This document shows positions 33,550 through 45,852 of a stretch of DNA of 64,000 bases, piece after piece (the first letter of the stretch is position 1; the number at the start of each line of letters is the position of its first letter). The notes under the pieces were generated by a model. The model was not told where the DNA came from and made no database searches. It was given only the letters and a program-made list of their open reading frames with translations. Origin of the DNA: Sabellastarte sp. h YS-2021 (lineage: Eukaryota > Annelida > Polychaeta > Sabellida > Sabellidae); assembly GCA_964017235.1 (NCBI GenBank), contig OZ024928.1, forward strand, positions 3,100,001-3,164,000. Reading direction: 5' to 3'. The position numbers and the translations under genes were made by a program.

Positions 33550-35625
33550 TAACAGCGGTAGTCCTAAAAAAGGACTGATTGTAGGCAAGTGCATTAGGTC
33601 TACTGCTGCTACTGCTTGGGCTCAGGTGACTGCTGGTGAGGCTTGAGCTGGGCTGGTTGCTGCTGAGGATCTTGCTGCTGGGTCATTGGAGGACTGGTGG
33701 CATGTTTATAGGGGTCACTTGGTGAAGTTTTTTTCGCCTGTGGCAGAGGCAGCTGACACTGGATTGAAGTGCTTCATCAGGGTCAGTGTGAAAGTAATCA
33801 GTCTTGAAGGCCAGGGTTGTTGCTCGTCAAGAACTACAAAGGAAGTCAGCTGCCCTCTAAGCTGCTGCTGACCTCTGGGTGCCATTTGGCTTTTTCTGAG
33901 CTGGTTTGCATGGCCTAGCTTGCTAGCATCTGAGTTGAGATGTATTCCCTACCAGCTGGTGTTGCTTGCTTTGGAAGTTGAAAAGTGGAAGCGGCACTGG
34001 AGCTCCAAGAAAGTGTAGATTGCTGGTGCTGATGGGTCATTTCCTCTGCCCTGCTCTGGATCCAGCTTAAAAGCTGAATGATTGAAAGTCTGTTTTTTCT
34101 AAAGCCTCACCCTCAGATGTAAGGTACTTGTAGAAAGCTGTTTTGGTGGTCTCCTGTCTTGGTCCAAGAACAGATGACTGGCATGGTTTTCATCTGTGCA
34201 AACTGGTCCATGCCCTCCTGGTCTACTGTTGAATGCTAGAAAACTACACCGGACTTTGCTGTTGTGTGGTTTCAGATTGCAAGCCAATCTCCGTACTTTC
34301 CATGTCGATAGAACCTCTGGAGATGTTGTGTGCTGAGGCAGGGGATGCAATGGCTCCTCAGGCCTGGGACTTTAAGGCTTAAGATTTTCTGAGTCCCTTG
34401 TGTCTGATATGTGTCTTCAAGAAGATACATTTGTCCTAAATCCAATTCTGCCTCTCTGTCATTCCTTGAGAGCCTGGCCAGACTTGGACTGGGTGAGTTT
34501 TTGCAGTAGTGAGTCTTTTTTTGGATTCCAACCAAGTCTTGCACACTTTGACAGGCAGTTTGCATCTGCTGGTGAACAACTCCCACAGGCCTTCCTTCCT
34601 GACCTTGCCCTTAAAGTGTTTGTTTGTCTTATCGTAGAACTTGTCATGATCCTTGAGAAAGTCCACAATAGCCTCCTCATTTGAATAATGTAAAGTACAT
34701 GTTCATATATCCCTTCTTGTTCCTGGATCGCTATTGAGATGTGCCTGCCTCTCCTCTGCCCTCTCTGTTCATTTTACTGTCACTCCTCTCAGTTCTTGGT
34801 CGCTTTCCCACCACTCCCTTCTCTGTGTGTGAATGTGTATTTTCGCCCTTCCTGACTTCCTCCTTCTTCCGCAACTCCCTCTGTTGCTTCTGTGCCTCTT
34901 CCCCCTTCTCTCTCTGTTTCCTCTCCTCCCTCCCCCTTTAAATGTCAACAGCTGTATCCCGCAACTCAAACTCTGTAGGTATGTCTGTGGGAACTTGCAT
35001 CCTCCTCACATTCCTTCTCCCCTTTTAGGACCTATCAGCAAGTCGGCTCAACTTTATCTTAACACTAAATCTTAACACAAAAAAGAAAAGTCTATCTAAA
35101 TGCTACCAGGTGTAATCTATCAGGTGCTAGAGACCAAATGATGAATTGCACAAACCGACTTGCCTTATATAGACAGAAATTATGAAGCTGTCCTGTCCTA
35201 CACACTTCCGGGCTTGTTTGTTGCTGTTGTTGTGGCAGTTTCTCTTCAGAGCAATGTTTTTCGACTCTGCAGTCATACACTTGGAGACTTCCAGTTTTGA
35301 CAAGAAGCCACCAAGTCAGGTCAGGGATGTTTATGACTGCCCATTTTCCTTTCAAGTGCATTCAGTTTGCATCTACGCCCCATGGTGTTGTGCAGGAACT
35401 GAACCACAACAGGCCAGAAAGTGCTGCCAGACGATGGTTACAGTAGACAATAAGACAGAAAGTGTATTCAAGAAGCTGTTGAGACACACAACAGGACAGT
35501 TATCAGGTGGGCAGAACTACAGTCCGGATAAAGAGTCAGGGAGGGACAGTGAAATATCAAACATGCTTGATATTTTGCTGATCCACTGCAACAAGCCGGA
35601 AACTACGACCAAGCCTAACTAACTG
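33550..35625 (-). mobile_element. Second Harbinger-type element, MADF-gene half only
   Basis: Its content parallels 38100-39850 of the tandem unit in reverse order: GTAGTCCTAAAAAAGGACTG at 33558 corresponds to 39843, the MADF-like protein is on the minus strand, and 35180-35400 (plus) encodes a decayed SFQVHSVCIYA segment like SFQVWSVGIYG of the unit. The transposase half is not present here. Part of it (33600-33700) is rich in CTG/TGC. Confidence 0.65.
34099..34680 (-). pseudogene. MADF-like DNA-binding protein of a Harbinger element
   Basis: The minus strand encodes DFLKDHDKFYDKTNKHFKG, VRKEGLWELFTSRCKLPVKV, CKTWLESKKRL and MTERQNWI: a MADF/Myb-like DNA-binding domain. Harbinger elements carry such a second gene; in known cases it helps import the transposase and bind the ends. 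Downstream, other frames hold MESTEI and ETTKTAFYKYLTSE-like words matching 39349-39630 of the unit. Several frameshifts and stops separate the pieces. Confidence 0.75.
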
Positions 35626-35879
35626 TGTAACAGACCCTCGAAAAATCCATAGACTTCCTTGCTAAAAGATTATTGTATTTCAAAACTACTCTTTATTTAG
35701 TCATTAGGAGAATGAATCAAACACATATTCATTGTATTTAATAGCTAAAATTCATTATGACACATCTCTTTGATTCTGCATTAACTTTACTTAAAATATG
35801 AAAACATAACATGGAGATACAAATGTAAGTACTGCTTTCATATTTTTGTTACAAAATCCACAATATGTCACCTTTTGCC

Positions 35880-36130
35880 TCAAATATTAATTAAAAATTA
35901 AAACTTCCAAAACTCCCTTTGCTATAAAGGTAGGTACATACTCAACCTAAAAAGTTAAGGGAAAAGCAGAGGGATTCCTCACCAAAGGAAGGTTAGTGAC
36001 TATCAAAGTCAAAGATTTAAGGATTCCCTTTTATCTTTAAGGTCTCCGTAAGATGCCAAAATAAAGGAAGAATAAATAAATAATAGAAATTTTAAGGATT
36101 CCTTGAAACAAAGGAGGTTTAGTGGGCCCA
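35880..36130. mobile_element. Right-end fragment of the GGGCCCGTATT-type TIR element
   Basis: AACTCCCTTTGCTATAAAGG, GGAAGGTTAGTGA and the end AAAGGAGGTTTAGTGGGCCC align with 27220-27538 of the intact element. The left part is missing and the last 10 bases carry a small deletion. Confidence 0.75.
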
Positions 36131-36243
36131 AAAGGTATTAAATCAGAAAAACTTAGACAAAAGCATTTTTCATACACTTTTCAAAAAGGTTATGCAAATT
36201 ATTTTTAAATTCTGCAGAAACACAGGTTAATCATATTACTTAC

Positions 36244-36304
36244 CTATTCCATGAGCTGTTGTGTTATCCGCAAAGTCCCGTAAAATGTCTGTAAATCTTG
36301 ACAT
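36244..36304 (-). CDS. DEG/ENaC cation channel, first coding exon
   Basis: The minus-strand ATG at 36304 opens MSRFTDILRDFADNTTAHGI and ends one base into a Gly codon at a strong donor (AATAG/GTAAGTAAT). The pattern FAxxTTxHGI followed by (G)RI is the cytosolic N-terminus of DEG/ENaC channels; the His-Gly pair is the family's conserved gating motif. The phase-1 end fits the exon at 19373 exactly, giving an intron of 16,870 bp. A stop codon lies in frame nine codons upstream, supporting this ATG. The 25 bases before it (TTTTCTACTACTTCTTCAAG) also look like a 3' splice site one base from the ATG, so further 5' exons, probably untranslated, are possible. The downstream product would be a two-pass membrane channel subunit. 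Confidence 0.85.
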
Positions 36305-37779
36305 GCTTGAAGAAGTAGTAGAAAATTAAAACTTATAATTTACCATCTGGCAACCCATCCTCACATAAGCGTATCCTGTAGGTTTGATCTGAATATCAGT
36401 TTACATCTCTTTACAGGCGTATCTTTCCATGAAATGGCACAATAGAGACACACATCAATTATTTATAACTTTATTTACTTCCAATATTCCCACAAGCTCA
36501 ATTATTGTCTGGACTAAGTGTTTTAGTTTTAGAACTTACAATATGTACAGTCTTTGCAAATCTGTATGAAACTTGTCGACATAATGAATGAAAATAATCA
36601 ACATGGTTTTGATATGGCCTGAGATTGATTTTAAATAGTAATGCAGTCAACTACAGCTGGAATAAATTACAGAGGCAAAGAATAAAAATTAAACTTAAAT
36701 ATGTCTGCTCATTCCACGATGACAATAGCAATTTTACTTTAACCACTATCTGAATTTCTCGTTCCATTGTCTTTATATTTGGCCCTTTGGAAACACAGCT
36801 TGAGTATTTAAAGTGTGTTTCTAAATATAGCATGTACCTGTGACACTTAGTAGTTTTCTTGCCTTCTTCCTTTCAGAACTTAGTTTATTCACTCACACAG
36901 ACATATACAACCCGGCCTACCCTCCACCCATCAACAGGTGTTGTGTCGAAAAAAGTTTTTAAATTTTGAAAAGGAAATTTTATCATAAACATCCATGTAT
37001 GTGACAAGAGGAAGTATAATTTCTGCAAGTATTATACTTAAAAACAAAGAAACTTATTAAAGGCACTAGCCCTGTAAAGGCCTGTAAGTTCTACTGATGA
37101 TACAATATGAGCCAATATGATAATAATGGTGGAAATGCTTTAATTTGTCTTGTATTTATACACCAATAATGATTCCATACAAAGATAGTTTTATCTTTAA
37201 AAATCCCCCAACTTTTATTAGATCAGTAGGTATCGTCAACATACTGCTCCCTTTCATAGCCAAAGAAACAAAGGGCGTAAGTTTTCAGTTATATTTTATA
37301 ATATATGGATAATAACACAGATAAAATAATTTTAAAAAAAACTCAAAATAGATAAATGCAAGAGATATATACAGCAGTAGACCAGCATATTATCATTAAA
37401 ATTGTTAACTTATCTGGCCAAATAATGGGCCCATATACATGACTACAAATATACACAAGAACCAAATTGAGGTGTGAATGAGTGAGTTACTAATAATAAT
37501 ACTATCAAGAGACACCATGAGGTCAGCAACCAGACGATCATGTCAGGAATAAACTAAGCAATGACCACTGAAAAGTGAAAAGTCAGGTCACAGCCTTGAC
37601 CACCAGGCAGTATATCTGAAATGGTAGAAGCATTCATACAAGCTTGAAGGAGGCGCTCCGTAAGGAACAAATTTCTCTTTTGATGTGATTTGATACTGCA
37701 GTTGTGGCCTCAGATTCTGCTAAACAGAGTAAAGATAGTGATGAAAACAAATATGAGAAGGCAATATGAGCATTCATCC
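36305..37779. other. 5' flank of the channel gene
   Basis: AT-rich, with no recognised gene. It should contain the promoter or a 5' intron of the channel gene. I could not single out a promoter element. Confidence 0.35.
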
Positions 37780-38097
37780 ATAGAGATTTTTGAATGTGTT
37801 GTATCAATTTATTTAATTATCTGAACAATTTTAAATAATCTTAAATGTCAGTTAGCAAGTGTAACTTTTGTTCAGGTCAGCTCAGGGTAATCCCTATTAA
37901 GCAGTAGTAGTATGAAACACTTACAAAGTGCCAAAATTGATGAAGACATCCTCCAAGGCATTGGTGCCTGAGAAGGGATAGTCCAGTTTCCGGGAGGAAG
38001 TCCACGTCTATTAACTCTCTCTAATAATTCTTTATCATAACTGATGATTAACACATAATTGTTTTAATTTCACCTTAAGCTGACATCAGATCTCCAA
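37780..38097. other. Unit left end with a possible exon-like segment
   Basis: Copies at 43603-43920 and 49425-49742. The minus strand contains RKLDYPFSGTNALEDVFINF followed by GT and a good donor (CTTT/GTAAGTG at about 37923). It reads like coding sequence and lies outside the Harbinger part, but the family is not recognised and the upstream acceptor is weak. Confidence 0.3.
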
Positions 38098-38984
38098 TTA
38101 GGGCCACCTTAACCCCGAGGTGACCCTCACATTTTTCAGTGTGTACAGGTATCCACTGACTAATGCATGTTGTCTTAAAAGTGTATTAGGGCCACCTTCA
38201 CCTTCATCTGCCCACCTGGAAACCATCTTGTTATGGATCTGTTTGGCTTGTCGATCACACCTCCTGTATTGTCCTATACTATAACCATCATAGTTAAGTA
38301 ACAGGACAACACCTCTTGACAGGCCGTAGATACCAACTGACCATACTTGAAAGGAAACGGGTCTGTTGCAAACATTACCAACATGACTTGGACTCATCCG
38401 GTCAAGGGGAAGCTCCCAAGTCTTCAACCATAGAGTGGATAACATCTCAGCAGGACAAGCCGGGAACACATCACGACAAGCCATAAGGAGAAACCAACAA
38501 GGCAGTTACAGCAATAGACAAGCTGCGGACTATGTAGGACAAGCCATTTTCATCTTTCCGACCAACAGCTTCTCTGTGATGAAATCTCTGTGTATATAAT
38601 GCAAGTCAGTTTGCGCATTGCATCATTTGTAATCTGGTAACTGACGTATTACATCTGGCAGCATTTCTGGATAGGACTTAGTGTTGAGTTACAAGTTGGG
38701 TTGACTTTGGATTTTAGGATTTTTTTTTTAACGCTGCTTTTACAATAAATGGGTCCTTAAAAGGGCAAAAGAGTAAGAAAGATAGAAGTTCCCACAGAGA
38801 GTGTTCCTGAATTTCAGCTGGAGGACACAGTGGCAGATATACAGTGAAGGAGGGAGAAGAGAGAGACAAGACAAAGGAAAGAAGAGGCACAGAAACCATG
38901 GGGGAAGCCAGGAGGGAGGAACTATCCAGTCAGCAGACGAGCGAGTGTCACAAAAGCATGCAAGGTCACACAAAAGTTAGGAGT

Positions 38985-39630
38985 TGTACAAGACTAATGG
39001 ACATTTGAAGGACAAAGAAAGAAAAGAGTGTCTCTTGGAGAGGTTCACTAAAAGTCGAAAGCTGTCTATCAAGGCGTACAAGACCTGGTTTACATTGACA
39101 ATGACACGATACAGGATGCTTATGCAATCCAAGTCTGGACAGGCCCCAAAAGAGATGACAAAAAGGCAGAACTGGATACACGATAATTTCACTTTATAAA
39201 GTTGCACATCAGATACCACAGCCAAGGAGCCAGTGCATCTGGTGATTCAGCACATAACATCTCCAGAGCTTCAACAGACACAGACAATAATTATGGAGAT
39301 TAGGATGCGATCAGACACCACAATACACCCTTAAGTTACAAACCCCCTGTGCACTTTCAGCACGTTCTTCAGCACAAGACATCTCCAGAGCTTCAACCAA
39401 CACAGACAGTATGGAGATTAGCATGCCATCAGACACCACAATACAGGCTTCAGTTTCAAGCCCCAGCAGTTTCAACACATTCTTTAGTTGACCAGCAGGT
39501 TATGGACCAGTTCACACAGATGAGAACCATGCTGCCATCATTCCTTGGGCAAGAGCAGGAGACAACAAGAACAGCCTACCGCAACTACCTGACATCAGAA
39601 GAGGATACCTTAGAAGATAAAGACTTTTAA
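38985..39630 (+). pseudogene. MADF-like Harbinger protein, unit copy 1
   Basis: 38984-39199 encodes YKTNGHLKDKERKECLLERF, TKSRKLSIKAYKTWF, SKSGQAPKEMTKRQNWI, the MADF/Myb-like DNA-binding region. After a stop, 39349-39630 encodes SLVDQQVMDQFTQMRTMLPS and ETTRTAYRNYLTSE, the conserved C-terminal region of the same protein. The stop and the frame change make it non-functional. Confidence 0.75.
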
Positions 39631-40030
39631 ACATTCAGAAATGAGGCTGTGAAAATTCTAGGCAGATTCTAGAGCAGGGCTTGCCTCAATTGGTCTTTTT
39701 CAGAACTACGTGAATCTTCCAAAAACAATTTAACCACTACATGTTCTAAAAAATTCAACACACAAGCATAGCACCACAGCATGACACCAGCTTAAATAAA
39801 AGTTCTTGAAATAATTTGGTAGTCCTGAAAAGGATTGATGGTAGTCCTGAAAAGGACTGATAGATGCCAGCTTCAGGATTGTTTGTTGACACATCTCAGA
39901 TCCGGTCTTCCTGCCAAGCCAATGTCCCCACATGATTGAAGTAGTCTTTCAGTAGTTCTTATTGATGTTTGGCTTCCCTCAAAATGACAAAGGATTCCTG
40001 TAGTTTTCATTAGGTACATACACCACCTGT

Positions 40031-41017
40031 TCATTTTATAGGGCTGCTACATCGTTTGCTTGGGGTTGGTCCCCTGTCTGCTCCACCCCGTTCTGTCCTC
40101 AGCATATTGTTCAACATCACACATGTACAAACAATGTCTCTGACAACCCTTGGCCTTTGCTCCATGGTGCCCAGTAGTACCCTGAACTGGCTCAGTAATA
40201 TTCCAAAGGTGTTTTCCACTACCCTTCTGCCTCTGGAGATCCTGGAGTTGGCTATTATTTCTTCCTTTGTAAGTTGTCTTCTGCTGTAGGGTTTCACCAT
40301 CCATGACATCAGGGCAAAGGCATTATTACCTAGGAAGAAATAGTACAAATCTGGCTTGACCCACAATCTATCCACAGGAATCTGTATTCTGCATTAACCA
40401 TGACTTACAGAACCAGGGAAAAGAAACCCTTGTACTTGTAATAGTCACTGCCTGATTTTTTTTACTTTTTCATAGTGATATGCTTCCTGTCTAGGGCCCT
40501 AGAGTGTGGGGGACATTCCATCTGGTTCTGAACTTTAGCTGCGCCCTTTTCACTCATCAGGGCTAGTAGGGCAGCGCAAATAATCATCCTGGAATTCAGT
40601 AAGGATGGCTCGCTAGACCTTGGGTACTAATTTACAGATGATGGTTCAGTCAACCAGCCAGTAAAACTGCAAGGAGGTGTAGGGCTGCCATATTGCCAGG
40701 TGTCTCAGCGTTATTGCAAGTTTAAGTCAAACTTCTAAGGGTTTCCTGGAATTGGTGACTGACTTCTTGATGTGGTGGTGTACGCGTTCTCCACTGAGAT
40801 CAAAAAAGGCAGGCGGGATCCTGACACAATTCTGGTATCCTGGGATGTCAGTGTGTATTAAGATAGACAAAATGTTGCTATAGAATTTTTTTGTCTTCAA
40901 AGTTGCCAGGACATGACCCAAGGGTTTGGGGGCTTGGTGGGGGGTGGCTGGGTCTGTAGCTGTGGTGCCGTTTGTAGGGCAGGTGATGGTCCAGGGTTCA
41001 GATGTGTCCTTCTCTGT
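40031..41017 (-). pseudogene. Harbinger transposase, unit copy 1
   Basis: A splice acceptor (CATGATTTGCAG at about 41019) precedes a proline-rich start, then TDIPGYQNCVRIPPAFFDLS and HHHIKKSVTNSRKPLEV. After a stop the middle is decayed, but DNA at 40505-40545 still reads as the start of the WNVPHTL block, without the TIR element found in the other copy. 40031-40375 is open: FLGNNAFALMSWMVKPYS, RISRGRRVVENTFGILL and RDIVCTCVMLNNML. The expected GD before the NAF motif is GN here, so a catalytic Asp is lost; the Glu of RRVVEN is kept. Confidence 0.88.
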
Positions 41018-41904
41018 CTGCAAATCATGATGAAAATCAAAATATTAAACACAATAAAACAGAAGTACCATAAGGTTCTGTAGAAAGTCTCTCTGATGCG
41101 TAGCTGGCATCTTTGCAGTGCCAAATGATTTTGCCAGCCAAAGGGGGTTTGTGTAGTGTGGGTTCGATCCTGACTCTGGATTCCCACTCAAAGAATAATT
41201 CAATCCAGTCATGGTGGGTCCGAAAAGTGCTCCAGTCCTGTCAGTTTTGTCAATATGGCTTGTCAGAGGTTGATATGGCTGTTCGGAGTTTACAGCTTGT
41301 CCTGGTAGTTTCCCCACTTGTGATGGAGAAAATCATCCCGACCCCAACTCAGGTCAGGAGTTAGATTCAGACAAGCCGGGACGTACTATGTCCTGTTGGG
41401 GAGATGTAACCGACCCATCTTTTCTGATGTTTTCTGATTTTTGTCCCCGATTCCCCAACTTTTGCAACCGACCCTAGAGTCAGAGAGTCAGTTATAGTGG
41501 AACACCCCCATTAGTGTACATTCTGTAAGGGTCTTAAACCCAGGGGCCCAAAGTGCATATGTTTAGTATATCTAGTAAACGAGCATATAACAAATTAATT
41601 TTCAGCCCTAGTGTTGTTTCATAACAATTGCTTCTTAGCTCAGCTCACTATAATACTGTGTCTTTAGATACATTTTCATTGTGTTATTTCTCTTGTACCT
41701 TTACATAACTTGCACTAGCCGCTGAGGATCTACATTGACACTAGAATAACATAGTATATTTAATTGAATTTTGAAGTATTTACTTTGTTTTCTTTAAAAC
41801 ATTTGAAACACGTTTGTAGCTTGTCTTCGAAATTCCAGGTCAGCTTGGTCTCAAAATTTTTGCACAATTTTTTGGCCTCAGTCTTGAGACCTCCTTAAGG
41901 TTCT

Positions 41905-42060
41905 CAGTGGCCTAGTGGGTCAGCAGGTTGAATATCTAATCAGTCTCCTCCATGCGGTTTTGACTCCTACAAGTAACAATGCTGAGGACCTGTCCAAATA
42001 TGACCCTGGATGGTAAAACTGTAATTTGACTTTGTGACCTCTCTGTTAATATGAAAGAGG
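41905..42060 (+). mobile_element. Possible tRNA-headed SINE fragment in each unit
   Basis: A-box-like TGGCCTAGTGGG (41908) and B-box-like GGTTTTGACTCC (41956) at tRNA spacing, followed by CAATGCTGAGGACCTGTCCA. Copies occur in the other units at offsets of about 5.82 and 11.64 kb. The family differs from the SINE at 58951. Confidence 0.45.
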
Positions 42061-42499
42061 TGTTCCTTTTGCGATATGATTTGTTTGTGGGCTTCCAAAT
42101 AAGTATTTCATATGTTTGACACTTCAGAATAAATTTTTTCCTAACAACACATCCAAAATAGTTTCAATGTCGATATTTACATAAATAATCAAAAAATAAA
42201 TAATAAAGTAAGTGAATGAAATATTCATTTAATAATTTAATGTTTCGCCAGTTATAATTTCATGTACGAATATGTGTTAAAAGAAATTTTAATGTCTCAT
42301 TCTAATTAACAAGTAATACTCGTGATATTCACTGATATTGGGGGTTGGCATTTAAGTGTCAACGTTAATCATCCATCATACCCATCAGCTACAAATTTTC
42401 CATTTATAAGTTGGCATGACCTACAGCCACATGGGTCGTTCTGATTGGTCAGCAATTTGATCCCCCAGTATTGATCTTGATGCAGTACTTTCCACACAA

Positions 42500-42560
42500 A
42501 GTTGGGGCTAGGTGCTGTGATGTTTCACTCACTTCTCTCCCACCTCTGAGGTTGAGGGTT
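42500..42560 (+). mobile_element. SINE head fragment in each unit
   Basis: TTCACTCACTTCTCTCCCAC, CTCTGAGG and a GGGTTGG remnant match the tRNA-like head of the SINE at 58951 (CTCGCCTCCCACCTCTGAGG). The body is absent. Repeated at the same place in units 2 and 3. Confidence 0.4.
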
Positions 42561-42760
42561 GGTATAAATATATACTACACAAGTCAGAGTCCTGTATTAA
42601 AGCCAGGGGCTAAGAAATGAATTAGCATATATGTTAAACTAAGTTTATTTTAATTAATACAAGCACAAACATTATACATCTTATGATATATAAACTAATG
42701 AGAGAGATAGTTTAATTTAGATAGTATAAGTTTAATTTAGTTTAAGTTTAATTAATTAAT

Positions 42761-43039
42761 TTGTTTTATTTAATTAAGTTTATTTTAGATAGTATAGAAT
42801 TAATTCACCCCTACACACTACTTCCCGAAATACATGGCGTAGTACCCCTAAACTCAAGTTTCTTCATACCCCCACTTTCGTTCGTAGAGTTCATAAATCA
42901 AACACTTTCTAATTCTTTCAGTCACTATGCCCCAGTTCTTTGGAACTCCTTCCCCTTTCAAAAAAGAAATAGTCCCTCTGTCGCATCTTTCAGGAAATAC
43001 CCCAAAACCCACCTCTTTAATTCCAGTTTACCAACTTAG
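42761..43039 (+). pseudogene. L2-like LINE 3' coding end, unit copy 1
   Basis: SFSHYAPVLWNSFPFQKRNS followed by PSVASFRKYPKTHLF is the last conserved block of L2/CR1 polyproteins (usually FSxxAPxLWNSLPxxIRxSxSLxxFKxxLKTHLF). Only this 3' end is present, as expected of a 5'-truncated insertion. Confidence 0.75.
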
Positions 43040-43546
43040 TCTCCTTCCCTCTCGGTCAAACCCGAAACTCTGGATCACTGACCTTGAACACCCCTCGACT
43101 CTCCTTATTAAAAATGACTTTTGTTAATTAGTGCACAGAGTTCCCCTTAGTGGGGAAGATATTGCACCTGCAAAGTAGTAGATTATATTAGATTAGATAG
43201 TATAATAATTTATTAGATAGATATAATAAAGAGTATACATATATGTAGGAGTGCATTATGCAAACCAGAATACTAGTTACACGATTACAAAGAATCCTGA
43301 ATGTTAAGAAAGGTAGAAAAATACTGAGTAGCCTGTTCAGAGATGACCCTAGCTCCCAAAAAGTCATAGCATCACCAACTTTGACTTCTGTTATGTAATT
43401 GGTGTGTAAATATGAACAAATCTTTTGTTGTGTGACTTGAGTGTATTATTTCTAAATTTTACTTTGCTAAATATGGTACATAGTTATTTTTAGTTTTACA
43501 ACCAAGTGACCACATGTACTTTTGTGTGAGTGTGTATTAGTACTAC

Positions 43547-43605
43547 TGCCTTGCTACCAATTATCGCCGGGTACCAATTATCGCCAGACAGAATTCAAAT
43601 AGATA
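43547..43605. mobile_element. Truncated left end of pogo-type MITE, unit 1/2 junction
   Basis: Carries the 40-bp terminal repeat with the doubled ACCAATTATCGCC word and then stops at the duplication junction. The intact form is at 55190. Confidence 0.92.
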
Positions 43606-44806
43606 GAGATTTTTGAATGTGTTGTATCAATTTATTTAATTATCTGAACAATTTTAAATAATCTTAAATGTCAGTTAGCAAGTGTAACTTTTGTTCAGGT
43701 CAGCTCAGGGTAATCCCTATTAAGCAGTAGTAGTATGAAACACTTACAAAGTGCCAAAATTGATGAAGACATCCTCCAAGGCATTGGTGCCTGAGAAGGG
43801 ATAGTCCAGTTTCCGGGAGGAAGTCCACGTCTATTAACTCTCTCTAATAATTCTTTATCATAACTGATGATTAACACATAATTGTTTTAATTTCACCTTA
43901 AGCTGACATCAGATCTCCAATTAGGGCCACCTTAACCCCGAGGTGACCCTCACATTTTTCAGTGTGTACAGGTGTCTACTGACTAATGCATGTTGTCTTA
44001 AAAGTGTATTAGGGCCACCTTCACCTTCATCTGCCCACCTGGAAACCATCTTGTTATGGATCTGTTTGGCTTGTCGATCACACCTCCTGTATTGTCCTAT
44101 ACTATAACCATCATAGTTAAGTAACAGGACAACACCTCTTGACAGGCCGTAGATACCAACTGACCATACTTGAAAGGAAACGGGTCTGTTGCAAACATTA
44201 CCAACATGACTTGGACTCATCCGGTCAAGGGGAAGCTCCCAAGTCTTCAACCATAGAGTGGATAACATCTCAGCAGGACAAGCCGGGAACACATCACGAC
44301 AAGCCATAAGGAGAAACCAACAAGGCAGTTACAGCAATAGACAAGCTGCGGACTATGTAGGACAAGCCATTTTCATCTTTCCGACCAACAGCTTCTCTGT
44401 GATGAAATCTCTGTGTATATAATGCAAGTCAGTTTGCGCATTGCATCATTTGTAATCTGGCAACTGACGTATTACATCTGGCAGCATTTCTGGATAGGAC
44501 TTAGTGTTGAGTTACAAGTTGGGTTGACTTTGGATTTTAGGATTTTTTTTTTAACGCTGCTTTTACAATAAATGGGTCCTTAAAAGGGCAAAAGAGTAAG
44601 AAAGATAGAAGTTCCCACAGAGAGTGTTCCTGAATTTCAGCTGGAGGACACAGTGGCACATATACAGTGAAGGAGGGAGGAGAGAGAGACAAGACAAAGG
44701 AAAGAAGAGGCACAGAAACCATGGGGGAAGCCAGGAGGGAGGAACTATACAGTCAGCAGACGAGCGAGTGTCACAAAAGCATGCAAGGTCACACAAAAGT
44801 TAGGAG

Positions 44807-45452
44807 TTGTACAAGACTAATGAACATTTGAAGGACAAAGCAAGAAAAGAGTGTCTCTTGGAGAGGTTCACTAAAAGTCGAAAGCTGTCTATCAAGGCGT
44901 ACAAGACCTGGTTTACATTGACAATGACACGTTACAGGATGCTTATGCAATCCAAGTCTGGACAGGCCCCAAAAGAGATGACAAAAGGCAGAACTGGATA
45001 CACGATAATTTCACTTTATAAAGTTGCACATCAGATACCACAGCCAAGGAGCCAGTGCATCTGGTGATTCAGCACATAACATCTCCAGAGCTTCAACAGA
45101 CACAGACAATAATTATGGAGATTAGGATGCGATCAGACACCACAATACACCCTTAAGTTACAAACCCCCTGTGCACTTTCAGCACGTTCTTCAGCACAAG
45201 ACATCTCCAGAGCTTCAACCAACATGGACAGTATGGAGATCAGCATGCCATCAGACACCACAATACAGGCTTCAGTTTCAAGCCCCAGCAGTTTCAACAC
45301 ATTCTTTAGTTGACCAGCAGGTTATGGACCAGTTCACACAGATGAGAACCATGCTGCCATCATTCCTTGGGCAAGAGCAGGAGACAACAAGAACAGCCTA
45401 CCGCAACTACCTGACATCAGAAGAGGATACCTTAGAAGATAAAGACTTTTAA
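44807..45452 (+). pseudogene. MADF-like Harbinger protein, unit copy 2
   Basis: Duplicate of 38985-39630. Frame differs slightly: a one-base deletion in an A run (ACAAAAGGCAG against ACAAAAAGGCAG) alters the residues after KEMTK, replacing the RQNWI end. Confidence 0.75.
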
Positions 45453-45852
45453 ACATTCAGAAATGAGGCTGTGAAAATTCTAGGCAGATTCTAGAGCAGG
45501 GCTTGCCTCAATTGGTCTTTTTCAGAACTACGTGAATCTTCCAAAAACAATTTAACCGCTACATGTTCTAAAAAATTCAACACACAAGCATAGCACCACA
45601 GCATGACACCAGCTTAAATAAAAGTTCTTGAAATAATTTGGTAGTCCTGAAAAGGATTGATGGTAGTCCTGAAAAGGACTGATAGATGCCAGCTTCAGGA
45701 TTGTTTGTTGACACATCTCAGATCCGGTCTTCCTGCCAAGCCAATGTCCCCACATGATTGAAGTAGTCTTTCAGTAGTTCTTATTGATGTTTGGCTTCCC
45801 TCAAAATGACAAAGGATTCCTGTAGTTTTCATTAGGTACATACACCACCTGT

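Larger units (their letters stand above)
38098..41530. mobile_element. Harbinger transposon, tandem unit copy 1
   Basis: Two genes point towards each other: a MADF-like gene (plus, 38740-39640) and a transposase (minus, 41017-40031). This two-gene layout is typical of Harbinger. The right end matches the 5' region of the element at 20249. Terminal inverted repeats were not securely identified. A 128-codon minus-strand frame at 38098-38484 (SFQVWSVGIYG) is probably 5' non-coding sequence shared with 35180-35400. Confidence 0.75.

Noticed and set aside
34741..34969. Low-complexity frames on both strands
   Set aside because: Pyrimidine-rich tract; open frames are a by-product of composition.
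35182..35622. A 146-codon plus-strand protein gene
   Set aside because: It matches, in reversed context, the 5' non-coding region of the tandem-unit Harbinger (38098-38484) and has no known domain.
38098..38484. A 128-codon protein repeated in each unit
   Set aside because: No motif, and conservation among units is explained by the recent duplication, not by selection.
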